A stretch of DNA of 64,000 bases from Bradyrhizobium algeriense (GCF_036924595.1 NZ_JAZHRV010000001.1:7839501-7903500), one strand, 5' to 3'; numbered from the stretch's first letter, positions 50,899-59,887 are shown. Program-made: numbers and translations. The notes: a model not told the origin generated them from the letters alone.

Positions 50899-51363
50899 AT
50901 GAAAAAGCTTCTTATCTTGGTCGGCTTGATCGCGTTGGCGAGTTCGGCATTGGCGCAAGGTGCCATGATGGGGATCGTGGTGAAGCCCGATGCGCTGACT
51001 TGGAAGGACAGCCCGACCCTACCGAAGGGTGCGCAATTCACGACCATTCTGGGCGATCCGGCAAAAGCTGAGATGGTCGTCCAACGCGTTAAGTTTCCAC
51101 CTAACTATCAAATTCCGCCACACACTCATCCCTTTGTCGAGGTTGCCACCGTGATCAGCGGTACCTTCGGGACCGGCGAGGGTGAAAAGTTAGAAAAGAA
51201 AAGCGAGATGTTGAAGGCGGGTTCGTTGTATACGCACCCGGCGAACCACCCACATTACGCTTGGACAGGGAACGAGGAGGCGATCATCCAAATTCAGTAT
51301 CTCGGGCCAGCAGGCATCGACTACATCAACCCGGCTGACGACCCGCGCAAGAAGACGCAGTGA
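50899..51363 (+). CDS. Secreted cupin-domain protein
   Basis: This 154-residue protein has a signal peptide (KKLLILVGLIALASSALAQG). The mature part is a single cupin: QIPPHTHPFVEVATVISGTF is motif 1 with metal-binding His-x-His and Glu, and SLYTHPANHPHYAWTGNEEA is motif 2 with His. The metal site looks complete. GGGAGG lies 7 bases before ATG 50899. A terminator follows. It may be a periplasmic metal-binding enzyme or binding protein; no partner is adjacent. Confidence 0.85.
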   Translation: MKKLLILVGLIALASSALAQGAMMGIVVKPDALTWKDSPTLPKGAQFTTILGDPAKAEMVVQRVKFPPNYQIPPHTHPFVEVATVISGTFGTGEGEKLEKKSEMLKAGSLYTHPANHPHYAWTGNEEAIIQIQYLGPAGIDYINPADDPRKKTQ

Positions 51364-51383
51364 AATAAACACGCCAACGGGAG

Positions 51384-51410
51384 AGCCTGGCTTAACGGCC
51401 GGGCTTTTTC
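51384..51410 (+). terminator. Rho-independent terminator
   Basis: AGCCTGGC and GCCGGGCT form an 8-bp stem (one G-U pair) with a six-base loop, followed by TTTTTC. It lies 20 bases after the cupin gene. Confidence 0.8.
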
Positions 51411-51610
51411 TGGCCCGACTGACAGCACGTAATGGCGCATGTGAGACATCCCGGCGTACAATAACGATGTCTGTTTATAGGGGTAGACCAGAAGTCATCG
51501 GTACGCGGCAAAACCGACGCGAATGATGTGGTGGACGACGCCCGCTCCCGGCATCGAATGTGCCAAAGGGTGATTGTTCAACAACGAATCACCGGAGGGG
51601 GGTCGTCCAC

Positions 51611-52642
51611 ATGCAGGTTAGCACCATCGGCGTTGATCTCGCCAAGAACGTGTTCCAAGTGCACGGCGTGGATAGTGCGGGCAAGGTCGTCATCACTCGT
51701 CAGTTGCGGCGCAAGCAGGTCATCGACTTCTTTAGCAAGATTCCCCCTTGCCTGGTCGGCATGGAAGCCTGCGGAACCGCTCATCATTGGGCGCGTGAAG
51801 TCTCCAAGCTCGGTCACACCGTGCGCCTGATGCCGCCGAGCTACGTGAAGGGCTATGTCAAACGGTCGAAAAACGATGCTGCCGACGCAGCCGCCATCTG
51901 TGAGGCCGTGACACGCCCATCGATGCGGTTCGTGCCGATCAAGTCGGCCGATCAGCAAGCCTTGCTGATGTTGCATCGAACGCGGGATCTTTTAATCCGT
52001 CAGCGCACGCAGCTGATCAATGCGCTCCGAGCCCATCTTGCCGAGTTCGGCCTCGTTGCGGCGACGGGACGCGAAGGTCTCGCGCAGCTTGCCGCGATCA
52101 TCACGGACGAGAGTAATCGCGAAGCTCTTCCATCTGCGATGAAACAGGCATTGCAGGCCCTTGTCGATCAACTCGCTGCTCTGGAATTGCAGATCGGGAC
52201 CCTGGATCGCGCCATTCACGCCCATCATCGTGCCAATGATATGAGCTGTCGCCTCGAGACCGTGCCCGGGATAGGCGTGATCGGGGCCACGGCCATCGCT
52301 TCCACTGTCACAGACCCGAGTGACTTCAAATCCGGTCGGGATTTTGCAGCATGGATCGGACTTGTTCCGCGGCAGCACTCGACGGGGGGCAAGGAGCGGC
52401 TCGGCGGCATCTCCAAGCAGGGAGATCGCTATCTCCGACGGTTGCTCGTCATCGGTGCAACAGCCGTTGTTCGACACGCCCGGCAGCAGCCGCAAAAGCA
52501 CCCCTGGATCATCAGGCTGCTGGCCAAGAAGCCGGCCAAGCTCGTCGCCGTTGCCGTTGCCAACAAGATGGCGCGCATCGCTTGGGCGATCATGGCCAAG
52601 GGAGGATACTATCGAGCGCCGGAGCTTGCTGCAGCCGCCTGA
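51611..52642 (+). CDS. IS110-family transposase
   Basis: This 343-residue DEDD transposase/recombinase has N-terminal STIGVDLAKNVFQVHGVD (first Asp), CLVGMEACGTAHHWARE (Glu), KRSKNDAADAAAICEA (Asp pair), and a C-terminal transposase_20 domain with LETVPGIGVIGATAIAST, FAAWIGLVPRQHSTGGKERL and GISKQGDRYLRRLL (Ser region). The frame is complete. ATG 51611 follows a GGAGGGG site. The non-coding flanks on either side (about 51520-51610 and 52643-52790) probably belong to the element; GCGAATGAT occurs near both ends. Confidence 0.92.
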   Translation: MQVSTIGVDLAKNVFQVHGVDSAGKVVITRQLRRKQVIDFFSKIPPCLVGMEACGTAHHWAREVSKLGHTVRLMPPSYVKGYVKRSKNDAADAAAICEAVTRPSMRFVPIKSADQQALLMLHRTRDLLIRQRTQLINALRAHLAEFGLVAATGREGLAQLAAIITDESNREALPSAMKQALQALVDQLAALELQIGTLDRAIHAHHRANDMSCRLETVPGIGVIGATAIASTVTDPSDFKSGRDFAAWIGLVPRQHSTGGKERLGGISKQGDRYLRRLLVIGATAVVRHARQQPQKHPWIIRLLAKKPAKLVAVAVANKMARIAWAIMAKGGYYRAPELAAAA

Positions 52643-53186
52643 AGAGGCTTGGCAATGGGAGCCTGAGGCGACGGCGGAGCAAGACAACCGAATTGCGAGG
52701 GTGATGATGGCGTGATGCGAAACGGTCGAGCCGTCGATTGGGACAACCCGCTTCTGGGTCATGGGCGTCAAAGCCCGTGCGAATGATTGGGACCCGATCC
52801 GCGGACTACATCAGGGCCAGCGGTCATGGTGCCGCGCAAACAGGCCGGACACATGACTTGTACCCGACCGCAAGCCGAACGTCAGATTCTTCTTGCAACG
52901 CGGGCGTCGTCCACACATGACCCATATGAGACATCTGCCGACGCGCAACATCACCTGTCGTGCAACACTTGCGGACCCCAGAGTGACGGCGACAGGTATG
53001 TGGAGCATGGGCCGTGCATGTACCGTCATGTGGCCTCCGATAGCGCCTCATCGGTCCGCTGAAGAGCTTGAGGCGCGTGCGCAACAAGCACGCCCACCTT
53101 CGCCCGACGTTCCATCAAGCGGGATTCTTTCAGGTGAGGTTTGTGGCTGAACAGTTCCATCATCCGCGAGGCATAGCGTTCCCGCT
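52643..53186. other. IS110 right flank and repeat debris
   Basis: About 540 bases without a supported gene. The first 150 bases are likely the 3' non-coding end of the IS110 element. After that come short pieces that resemble the dispersed repeat (CACATGACCC, ATATGAGACATCTGC). Open frames here on both strands have no family resemblance. Confidence 0.4.
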
Positions 53187-53375
53187 ATGGACCTGCACAT
53201 CATCCGGGAACATCTCGCTCAGGCAGAGCGCCACGTCGCACTGATCGACCGACATATCGCGCGGCAAGTCGAGATTGTTGACGAGCTAGGTCGCAATGGC
53301 CATCCAATCGCCTTAGCGCTTGATCTGCTGGAAGAACGCACAGCAGAGGCGCCTAGAGCCGCAGGGAGTACCTAG
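53187..53375 (+). CDS. Small hypothetical protein of a rhizobial type
   Basis: This 62-residue protein (MDLHIIREHLAQAERHVALI, then DRHIARQVEIVDELGRNGHP) is helical and rich in His/Arg/Glu. Short proteins with the same AERHVAxxxRHIARQ pattern are, from memory, common in Bradyrhizobium-type genomes. The ribosome-binding site is weak. Function unknown. Confidence 0.5.
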   Translation: MDLHIIREHLAQAERHVALIDRHIARQVEIVDELGRNGHPIALALDLLEERTAEAPRAAGST

Positions 53376-53417
53376 CCCGCTGCCGTTGCCGCTCACGAAG
53401 CTTTGCGTGCGAGCCGC

Positions 53418-53446
53418 TTGGCGAGCTGGTGTGTTTGCGTTATAAT
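53418..53446 (+). promoter_or_regulatory. Predicted strong sigma-70-type promoter of the phosphoesterase gene
   Basis: TTGGCG (53418-53423) and a perfect TATAAT (53441-53446) are spaced by 17 bases, 42 bases before the phosphoesterase start. Confidence 0.6.
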
Positions 53447-53487
53447 ACTGATTAGGGTTTACCGAAGCCTACAAGTGGGACATAGCC

Positions 53488-56016
53488 ATGCCCACGCCTA
53501 TCAAACACGTCTTTGTGTTGATGATGGAAAATCGGTCCTTCGACCACATGCTGGGGTTCTCTGGCATCACTGGGACCGATGCCGAGACTGGGCAACCAGC
53601 AACCATCAACGGGCTGAATAGCACCGAATCGAACAGCTTCAAGGGCCGCGCGTACCCTGTCACCGGGGGCGCGGCCGACCGCATAAATCCCGGTCCAGGT
53701 CACGACTTCGGCCACGTCCTCGAGCAGCTGTGCGGTGAAGGCGTTAGGTACCCGATTTGGGGTGCTCCAAATGCCGTAGGCGATCCAGCGGGATACGTGC
53801 TCGATGACACCCAGCATGTGGTCTATCGCGGGAACGACAACCACATCCATGAACTGTGGTGGTCGGACTCTGAGGGCTGGCGCCACGGCGGTCTGACCAG
53901 CGCAACCGGCGCTCCAAATGCCGCAGGCGATCCAGCGGGATACGTGCTCGGCGGTACCCAGCATGTGGTCTATCGCGGGAACGACAACCACATCCATGAA
54001 CTGTGGTGGTCGGACTCTGAGGGCTGGGGCCGCGGCGACCTGACCAGCGCAACCGGCGCTCCAAATGCCGCAGGCGATCCAGCGGGATACGTGCTCGGTG
54101 GCACCCAGCATGTGGTCTATCGCGGGAGCGACAACCACATCCATGAACTGTCGTGGTCGGTCTCTGAGGGCTGGGGCCGCGGCGACCTGACCAGCGCAAC
54201 CGGCGCTCCAAATGCCGCAGGCGATCCAGCGGGATACGTGCTCGGTGGCACCCAGCATGTGGTCTATCGCGGGAGCGACAACCACATCCATGAACTCTGG
54301 TGGGATCAGGGCTGGGGCCGCGGCGACCTGACCAGCGCAACCGGCGCTCCAAATGCCGCAGGCGATCCAGCGGGATACGTGCTCGGTGGCACCCAGCATG
54401 TGGTCTATCGCGGGAGCGACAACCACATCCATGAACTCTGGTGGGATCAGGGCTGGGGCCGCGGCGACCTGACCAGCGCAACCGGCGCTCCAAATGCCGC
54501 AGGCGATCCAGCGGGATACGTGCTCGGTGGCACCCAGCATGTGGTCTATCGCGGGAGCGACAACCACATCCATGAACTCTGGTGGGATCAGGGCTGGGGC
54601 CGCGGCGACCTGACCAGCGCAACCGGCGCTCCAAATGCCGCAGGCGATCCAGCGGGATACGTGCTCGGTGGCACCCAGCATGTGGTCTATCGCGGAAGCG
54701 GCAACCACATCCATGAACTGTCGTGGTCGGACTCTGGGGGCTGGCGCCACGGCGACCTGACGAGCGCAATCGCCCGTGAATACCCCCCGATCAACTGCTC
54801 CGGCTACGCGTCGTCGTACGCGAAGCGAAAAGAAGAATTCTTGCCTCTATTCGACGGTCCACGGGTGGGCCCTGAGGGGGCCGGGAACGTGATGAAGTGC
54901 TTCACTCCGGACCAGTTGCCGGTGTTGAACGCGCTGGCGCGGGAGTTCGTGGTCTGCGACCGTTGGTTCTCGTCGCTGCCAGGGCCGACCGAGCCCAACA
55001 GAATGTTTATGTATGCCGAGACGTCCGGTGACTTCGACTGCAATATGGGAGATTTCGAACGTCCTTCACAGGTGGTGATCCCAGACGGCGGATTAAAGTT
55101 CCCACGCGGGACCGTGTTCGGACTTCTCAAGCAGGCTGGCGTGAAGTACCGCATCTATGGGGGGGACAGTTTTCCGACAGCTGCCTGGCTCGATGGCGTC
55201 AGCGTGGTCTATGACATTAAGGATTTCGAAGACTTTGCGGAAGATGTAAACGATCCATCTTTTGATGCTGGCTATGTCCACATTGAGCCGGACTACGACG
55301 CCATATTCGGTTTCCGGGGCGGCAACTCGCAGCACCCCCATGGCAGCGGTAGCGTTGCTGCAGGCGAGCGCCTCATCAAAGCGGTTTACGAGGCTGTTCG
55401 TAGCTCGCCCGTGTGGGAGAAAAGTCTTCTGATCATCACCTGGGACGAACATGGTGGCTTCTACGACCATGTCATTCCACCCTCGGCCCAAGGAACAGGA
55501 GAGCGTGGACGCGAACGCGGTTTTACTTTCGATCAGCTAGGACCGCGGGTTCCGGCGGTGGTCGTGTCTCCGCTCATCCCTCGCAACTTGATCGACCATA
55601 GAGTGTATGATCACACCGCGATCCCCGCGACTCTCCGCCGGGTGTTTGCGCTCCCGTCGCTTGGGGGGCGAGATGGCATCACTGGCGGTGTGGATCACCT
55701 CGCCGGGAGCGTGGCCCGAACCGACGCGCCGATGAGGCTGCCAAACGCTGCCATAATTGGCGCCCCAGCACCGGCACCGAGAAACGCTCCCCCCCATCCT
55801 ACCGCGCTCATCTCCAAGGATCTTGAGGGCGTAGCAGCCTCAACGCTCAACTCCGCGCTCGTCCAACACCTCGAGGTCACTCCCCCCGAACAACATGCCG
55901 TCATACGTGCCCGTGTTAAGCTGATCAGGACCCACGCCGATGCGTTCGCATACCTGGAGGAAGTGAAGCGGCTGGTGGATGCGAAGCGGGTCGAGGCGGG
56001 CCTCGTCCACGCTTGA
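53488..56016 (+). CDS. Phosphoesterase (phospholipase C/acid phosphatase family) with inserted seven-repeat propeller-like domain
   Basis: This 842-residue protein starts as a PF04185-type phosphoesterase: KHVFVLMMENRSFDHMLGFS carries the N-terminal metal/nucleophile region. Residues 92-428 are then seven consecutive repeats of 47-49 residues (GAPNAAGDPAGYVLGGTQHV, VYRGSDNHIHELWWD, GWGRGDLTSAT). After these the phosphoesterase resumes: FVVCDRWFSSLPGPTEPNRM, GVKYRIYGGDSFPTAAWL, LLIITWDEHGGFYDHVIPP (metal site) and RVPAVVVSPLIPRNLIDHRV. Without the repeats the size is about 505 residues, normal for the family. No signal peptide is evident. The repeats resemble lectin-like beta-propeller blades and could target the enzyme to a glycan surface (inference). 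Confidence 0.88.
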   Translation: MPTPIKHVFVLMMENRSFDHMLGFSGITGTDAETGQPATINGLNSTESNSFKGRAYPVTGGAADRINPGPGHDFGHVLEQLCGEGVRYPIWGAPNAVGDPAGYVLDDTQHVVYRGNDNHIHELWWSDSEGWRHGGLTSATGAPNAAGDPAGYVLGGTQHVVYRGNDNHIHELWWSDSEGWGRGDLTSATGAPNAAGDPAGYVLGGTQHVVYRGSDNHIHELSWSVSEGWGRGDLTSATGAPNAAGDPAGYVLGGTQHVVYRGSDNHIHELWWDQGWGRGDLTSATGAPNAAGDPAGYVLGGTQHVVYRGSDNHIHELWWDQGWGRGDLTSATGAPNAAGDPAGYVLGGTQHVVYRGSDNHIHELWWDQGWGRGDLTSATGAPNAAGDPAGYVLGGTQHVVYRGSGNHIHELSWSDSGGWRHGDLTSAIAREYPPINCSGYASSYAKRKEEFLPLFDGPRVGPEGAGNVMKCFTPDQLPVLNALAREFVVCDRWFSSLPGPTEPNRMFMYAETSGDFDCNMGDFERPSQVVIPDGGLKFPRGTVFGLLKQAGVKYRIYGGDSFPTAAWLDGVSVVYDIKDFEDFAEDVNDPSFDAGYVHIEPDYDAIFGFRGGNSQHPHGSGSVAAGERLIKAVYEAVRSSPVWEKSLLIITWDEHGGFYDHVIPPSAQGTGERGRERGFTFDQLGPRVPAVVVSPLIPRNLIDHRVYDHTAIPATLRRVFALPSLGGRDGITGGVDHLAGSVARTDAPMRLPNAAIIGAPAPAPRNAPPHPTALISKDLEGVAASTLNSALVQHLEVTPPEQHAVIRARVKLIRTHADAFAYLEEVKRLVDAKRVEAGLVHA
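53761..54771 (+). repeat. Seven tandem coding repeats (147/141 bp) within the phosphoesterase gene
   Basis: Units begin at 53761, 53908, 54055, 54202, 54343, 54484 and 54625. Units 1-3 and 7 are 147 bp and units 4-6 are 141 bp (two codons shorter at WWDQGW). Most units differ by only a few bases, so they arose by recent tandem duplication. The antisense strand of this block gives a long but meaningless open frame. Confidence 0.95.
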
Positions 56017-56163
56017 CCACGAGCACGATCGCAACGCTTCTCACTTCTTCGACAATAAGCTTAAGCTCGGCGTGGTCGGCTATTATCTGCAGCAAGTGAT
56101 CGACGACTTCGGAGCTCCTCCCGCACTCGATGGCTTCCGCTCGCGCATCGCCGGCGTGTCGTT
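56015..56163 (+). pseudogene. Outer-membrane transporter (Phenol_MetA_deg/SphA-like) C-terminal fragment
   Basis: The sequence NASHFFDNKLKLGVVGYYLQ, then QVIDDFGAPPALDGFRSRIA and GV matches the penultimate strands of the meta-pathway phenol-degradation outer-membrane proteins (usually NASHFLSKQ...VGYxYxQ...LGxFKSRVAGxGPQ). Neither an N-terminus nor the final strand is present. It is a short relic between the phosphoesterase gene and the repeats. Confidence 0.55.
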
Positions 56164-56177
56164 TAGCCGACTTCAGA

Positions 56178-56297
56178 ATGACCGCTTATGGCACTTTTCG
56201 GACCTGCTGTGATGGCCCGAGGATGTCTGCTCATGAAGCTCGCACGGACACTCCTGTCACGAGGGCCAACTTCCGAAAATGACCCAAGGCGGACCTA
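56178..56297. repeat. Dispersed repeat, long copy
   Basis: It begins with GACCGCTTATGGCACTTTTC and CGGACCTG, continues GGATGTCTGCTCATGAAGCT, and ends CTTCCGAAAATGACCCAAGG then CGGAC. The first 30 bases are shared with the copy at 56955-57082 (TATTGGCACTTTTCGGACTT), so the full unit is about 120-130 bases. Confidence 0.6.
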
Positions 56298-56304
56298 TCG
56301 TCAT

Positions 56305-56838
56305 CTACTTCTCTATTGGCACCCTAGGACGCGAGTTCAGCGAAACATGCCGTTCCACGAACCGTCCACACGAGTTCATCGCGATGGACGCTTCGTAAAA
56401 GTTATCCGGTGCGGCTTCCTTGTATTGATACCAAAGATCTACAACGAGAACGTACCACCCGAATATGCGTACCCATCGATCTGCCAAGACGTTTTCAAAC
56501 TCACCCCGGTCATGGCGATGAATGATGCAACAGTCACGGTTTCGGTCCATGAACTCTGCGACCGAGCGGTATTGGATGACATCTGGGGATGGTACGCGTT
56601 CGTGAGGAGGCTTTTGTAGACTGTAAAGGATTGCTTGGCGGATCATTTCCGCATCGTCGAGATACCTTCCCTGCGAGTTGCAAAAGCCAACAACATTTCG
56701 GTACACAATGAAGCCAATAGCTAAAGTCAAAGCCGAGGCAATGACGATGATTGTCACGCGACGGATTTTCGTTCGTTCCCTCAAGATAAGACCGATCCCA
56801 TGAACTGGCGCGCTCGTTGTGTCGCGTAGTACCGACAC
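56305..56838 (-). CDS. Hypothetical single-pass membrane protein
   Basis: This 177-residue protein has one membrane segment (VTIIVIASALTLAIGFIVYR, about residues 28-47) and a soluble domain with several Cys (DCCIIHRHDRGEFENVLADR, WVRIFGWYVLVVDLWYQYKE). The start is a GTG at 56838; no ribosome-binding site is convincing. The 3' part runs close to a dispersed repeat. No family is recognised. Confidence 0.55.
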   Translation of the reverse strand: MSVLRDTTSAPVHGIGLILRERTKIRRVTIIVIASALTLAIGFIVYRNVVGFCNSQGRYLDDAEMIRQAILYSLQKPPHERVPSPDVIQYRSVAEFMDRNRDCCIIHRHDRGEFENVLADRWVRIFGWYVLVVDLWYQYKEAAPDNFYEASIAMNSCGRFVERHVSLNSRPRVPIEK

Positions 56839-56954
56839 TTCGAGGTCGCGCTACGAAGGGCAAGCGTTTTTAATGGCCGAAGTTTGCCAATTGATTACCC
56901 AATAATGCAGGGTTGTCCTGATTTGGGGTCAATTTTACGGGCCGTGCATTGCCG

Positions 56955-57082
56955 CTACGTCAAGTCGGCCTATTGGCACTTTTCGGACTTGCCGATCCAT
57001 CTGACGAAGGTCGGCTATCGGGGGAAAAGCGGAAGTAACTCTGACATCGCCAATCGACGCGATTGACCCATAAGAGACATGC
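56955..57082. repeat. Dispersed repeat, long copy
   Basis: It begins GTCAAGTCGGCCTATTGGCA then CTTTTCGGACTTG, and ends CAATCGACGCGATTGACCCA then TAAGAGACATG. It pairs with the copy at 56178-56297. The interval 56839-57129 holds no gene apart from this. Confidence 0.6.
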
Positions 57083-57129
57083 AGCGAGCTGCTGTTGCGA
57101 TCACCTCGTCGGCGCGGGCAACCGCTTGA

Positions 57130-59088
57130 TCACTCCGGCAGTCCGGCTGTTCGGAGGCCATCGTCGAATTTCTTCCCCCATATAACAAGACGCGCAAGGA
57201 TACGCGGATTATAGGACGGCCACGATGCGTGAGCCCATCGGGCACGCCATTGAGACATGGTCCGAATAGGGGCATTGTCGTTCGCCAAGTAGCGCTGCAT
57301 TGATGCGCGTGCCTCGTCCTCCTTGCCTGCCAAGGCAAGCAGCACAGACCGCACCAATCCCAAAACCAGAAACTCGGGAGCAGCAGCTTCAGCCCGCTCA
57401 ATAGATACAAGCGCCTGCTCGTAGTCCTCTAACATACCGAAGGCGCGCGCCTTGGCGAAATGAAACATTGGTCCGACGAGCCCGGGGTGGTGTGGGCTGA
57501 TCCGCATCGCCCTGTCGGCATAGGCGATGGCCTGTTCCGGCTGAGCGATATTAGTGTAGGCCAAGGGCAATCCAACCAGAATGCTGTTTGGGGCTAAAAT
57601 CAGGGCGCGCTCATATGAATCGATCGCCTCCCGAGGCCGCCCCGCCAACAATAGAGCATCGCCTTTTGCGGCGTGAGCTATGTGATAACCCGGGTCGATC
57701 TTTACCGCCAAGGACGCAAGTTCGTCAGCACGACGAAGATCAGCTTGACGATCGGGTGCATCAAAAAAGGCAACGCGCTGGGTGAACTTGAATGTCAAAT
57801 GGGACAGCGCGCGAACATTCTCAGGGTCGATCTCCAACGCTTGCTCACAGAGGCGAAAGGCCGAATCGCGTTCCGGCGTCCAAACCGCTCGATTAACCGC
57901 AGCGGAGCAGCGCCAAGCAAGATCGTCCGCATTGGGATTGGCCGTGCGAGTTTGTGCCTGCTTGGCTCTCTCTTCAGTCAATTTGATACCGATCGCAAAC
58001 GCGATGCGCGTTACAATAGCATCTTGCATCTGCAAGAGGTCGGAGCGGTTCTCATCAAACCGATCAGCCCAGAGATGCGCGTCGTTCTCGGTATCTATGA
58101 GTTGGGCATTCACACGCAGCCGGTCACCACTCGGCTGTACGCTGCCTTCTAGCGCATAGCGCACGCCGAGATCCTTGCCGATCTGCCGAACATTGACTGG
58201 CTTGCCCTTGTAAGTGAAAGCGGTTGACCGGGAGATGACGAAGCTGTTCCGAAAACGCGAGAACCCGGTGCTCAGTTCGTCGCTGATGACGTCTGCCAGA
58301 TAGTCTTGGCTCGCATCGCCGGATAGGTTGGCAAAGGGCAGGACGACGATGGAGAAGCGCTCAGTGGGCTTTGCCAGCTGGTCTGGCAACTGTACGGGCG
58401 CGCGGCCGAGGTGGAGGTACAGTGCCGCGCCGACAGCGCTGGCGATCAGTACAACTGCGGCTCCGATCGCCCTGACGCGTGTGCTCCACCTGGCGCGAAG
58501 TACAGGCGGCGCCGCATTGCGCGGCTGTGAGAGCTTGGCGGGCCGCGCATCATCGAGAGCGACTCGGAAGACCCGCACTGGCCGTGCGATGTTCTTGAGT
58601 TGCCGTTCGCCTGCATCCTCGAAAGTGACATCGAACTTGCCCCGAACCTGCCGGTGCGCGTCATCGGAGATACAAATGCCACCTGGCTTCGCCAATCCCT
58701 CCAGACGTGCCGCCACATTCACGCCGTCGCCGAAAATGTCACCTCGATCGATGATTATGTCGCCGACATTGATGCCCATGCGGAACTCGATGCGCTTCTC
58801 GTCCGGCACCCCGGCATTGCGCTCGGCCATCCCGCACTGGACATCAACCGCGCAGCGCACTGCATCCACCACGCTGCTAAACTCTGCGAGCATTCCGTCC
58901 CCAGTGTTCTTGACGACCCGGCCACGGTGTTCGGCAACCTTAGGATCGACAAGAGCGCGCAGATGGGCCTGAAGCTGGACGTGCGTGCCCTCTTCGTCCA
59001 CGCCGGTCAGCCGGCTGTAGCCAGCCACATCGGCTGCCAGTATGGCAGCAAGCCGACGTTCGATGCGGTCCTGCCCCGACGCAACCAT
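57130..59088 (-). CDS. Adenylate/guanylate cyclase-TolB-like-TPR protein
   Basis: This 652-residue protein has a class III cyclase domain (RRLAAILAADVAGYSRL with Asp20, VVKNTGDGMLAEF with Asp64, GDIFGDGVNVAARLEG). A membrane segment follows at about 230-252 (AIGAAVVLIASAVGAALYLH). Next is a TolB-N-like region (SIVVLPFANLSGDASQDYLA, GVRYALEGSVQPSGDRLRVN) and C-terminal TPRs (AIDSYERALILAPNSILVGL). GGAGG lies 8 bases before ATG 59088. This architecture is frequent in rhizobia, where many copies exist per genome. A 3' fragment of a related gene is at 29545-30188. Confidence 0.9.
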   Translation of the reverse strand: MVASGQDRIERRLAAILAADVAGYSRLTGVDEEGTHVQLQAHLRALVDPKVAEHRGRVVKNTGDGMLAEFSSVVDAVRCAVDVQCGMAERNAGVPDEKRIEFRMGINVGDIIIDRGDIFGDGVNVAARLEGLAKPGGICISDDAHRQVRGKFDVTFEDAGERQLKNIARPVRVFRVALDDARPAKLSQPRNAAPPVLRARWSTRVRAIGAAVVLIASAVGAALYLHLGRAPVQLPDQLAKPTERFSIVVLPFANLSGDASQDYLADVISDELSTGFSRFRNSFVISRSTAFTYKGKPVNVRQIGKDLGVRYALEGSVQPSGDRLRVNAQLIDTENDAHLWADRFDENRSDLLQMQDAIVTRIAFAIGIKLTEERAKQAQTRTANPNADDLAWRCSAAVNRAVWTPERDSAFRLCEQALEIDPENVRALSHLTFKFTQRVAFFDAPDRQADLRRADELASLAVKIDPGYHIAHAAKGDALLLAGRPREAIDSYERALILAPNSILVGLPLAYTNIAQPEQAIAYADRAMRISPHHPGLVGPMFHFAKARAFGMLEDYEQALVSIERAEAAAPEFLVLGLVRSVLLALAGKEDEARASMQRYLANDNAPIRTMSQWRARWAHASWPSYNPRILARLVIWGKKFDDGLRTAGLPE

Positions 59089-59269
59089 GGCGCTGACCTC
59101 CAGCCTCCTTATACACCTAATTGCGGGCCTGTGGATGGCACAGCCGGTAGGTCTCCCCGGTGAGCCGCACCGCCAAAGGTCTGATCGCGGGGATGTCCGG
59201 TCATGACCCTGGCTGTGTGACTGCGCCCCCGCCACGTCGCCAAGCTCGCGAACGCGTCTATGCTTCCGC

Positions 59270-59345
59270 TAGGACGTTTTTACACAACCAAGACCCAACT
59301 CGGACATGGGGTCAAACCAGCGATTGCCACTAACCGGGGCCAATT
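59270..59345. repeat. Fragment of the dispersed repeat
   Basis: AAGACCCAACTCGGACATGG and GGTCAAACCAGCGATTGCCA, then GGGGCCAATTTTAGCCG, recall the end and start blocks of the dispersed repeat in a rearranged order. It lies between the divergent cyclase and MaoC genes. Confidence 0.4.
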
Positions 59346-59422
59346 TTAGCCGTTACGATGTCGCCCGTTGAACCGGCGAGCGGGAGGTCGCATTGCCTCT
59401 CGCTTCATCGACGGAGGCATCG

Positions 59423-59887
59423 ATGACCAACCTTTATTTTGAAGAACTGCAAATCGGAATCCGCAGCGCGGCGGGCCCCTATTCGCTCTCCAAGGAAGAG
59501 ATTATCCGTTTCGCCAAACAATATGATCCGATACCCCGCCACATCGACGAGGAACTCGCGGCACAATCGGTCTTTGGCGGATTGACGGCATCGGGGTCGC
59601 ATACGTTTGCGATCTACATCCTGCTCTCGGGTCAGCTTCAACCGCACTTCCAGGTCCTGATGGGATTGGGTTGGGATGAGTTGAAGCTGACGAACCCGGT
59701 ACGCCCGGGTGACGCGCTCAATCTCGAAATGACGATTCTGGAGCTGCGCGCCTCGAAATCGAAACCTGATTGGGGAATAGTCCGCAACCAAAACCTGCTG
59801 CGCAATCAAAAGCGCGAGACGGTCCTGGAATGCATTTCCACCATTTTCGTTGCGCGGAGGCCGGACGCGAATGCGTCTCCTCGGTAA
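59423..59887 (+). CDS. MaoC-family dehydratase
   Basis: This 154-residue hotdog-fold protein has KEEIIRFAKQYDPIPRHIDE, where the Asp (DPIPRH) and His of the (R)-hydratase active site occur, and VFGGLTASGSHTFAI. The second half has LGWDELKLTNPVRPGDALNL. The layout matches MaoC-like enoyl-CoA hydratases. GGAGG lies 5 bases before ATG 59423. The adjacent genes give no pathway hint. Confidence 0.85.
   Translation: MTNLYFEELQIGIRSAAGPYSLSKEEIIRFAKQYDPIPRHIDEELAAQSVFGGLTASGSHTFAIYILLSGQLQPHFQVLMGLGWDELKLTNPVRPGDALNLEMTILELRASKSKPDWGIVRNQNLLRNQKRETVLECISTIFVARRPDANASPR

Noticed and set aside
52787..53150. Short frames on both strands after the IS110 transposase
   Set aside because: No family resemblance or ribosome-binding sites; the DNA looks like IS flank and repeat debris.
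53452..54750. A 432-residue open frame on the minus strand with repeated sequence
   Set aside because: It is the antisense shadow of the seven coding repeats in the phosphoesterase gene; the periodicity keeps stops out of the frame.
53761..54771. Tandem direct repeats that could suggest a CRISPR array
   Set aside because: Units are 141-147 bp, contiguous, without unique spacers, and in frame within a protein-coding gene.
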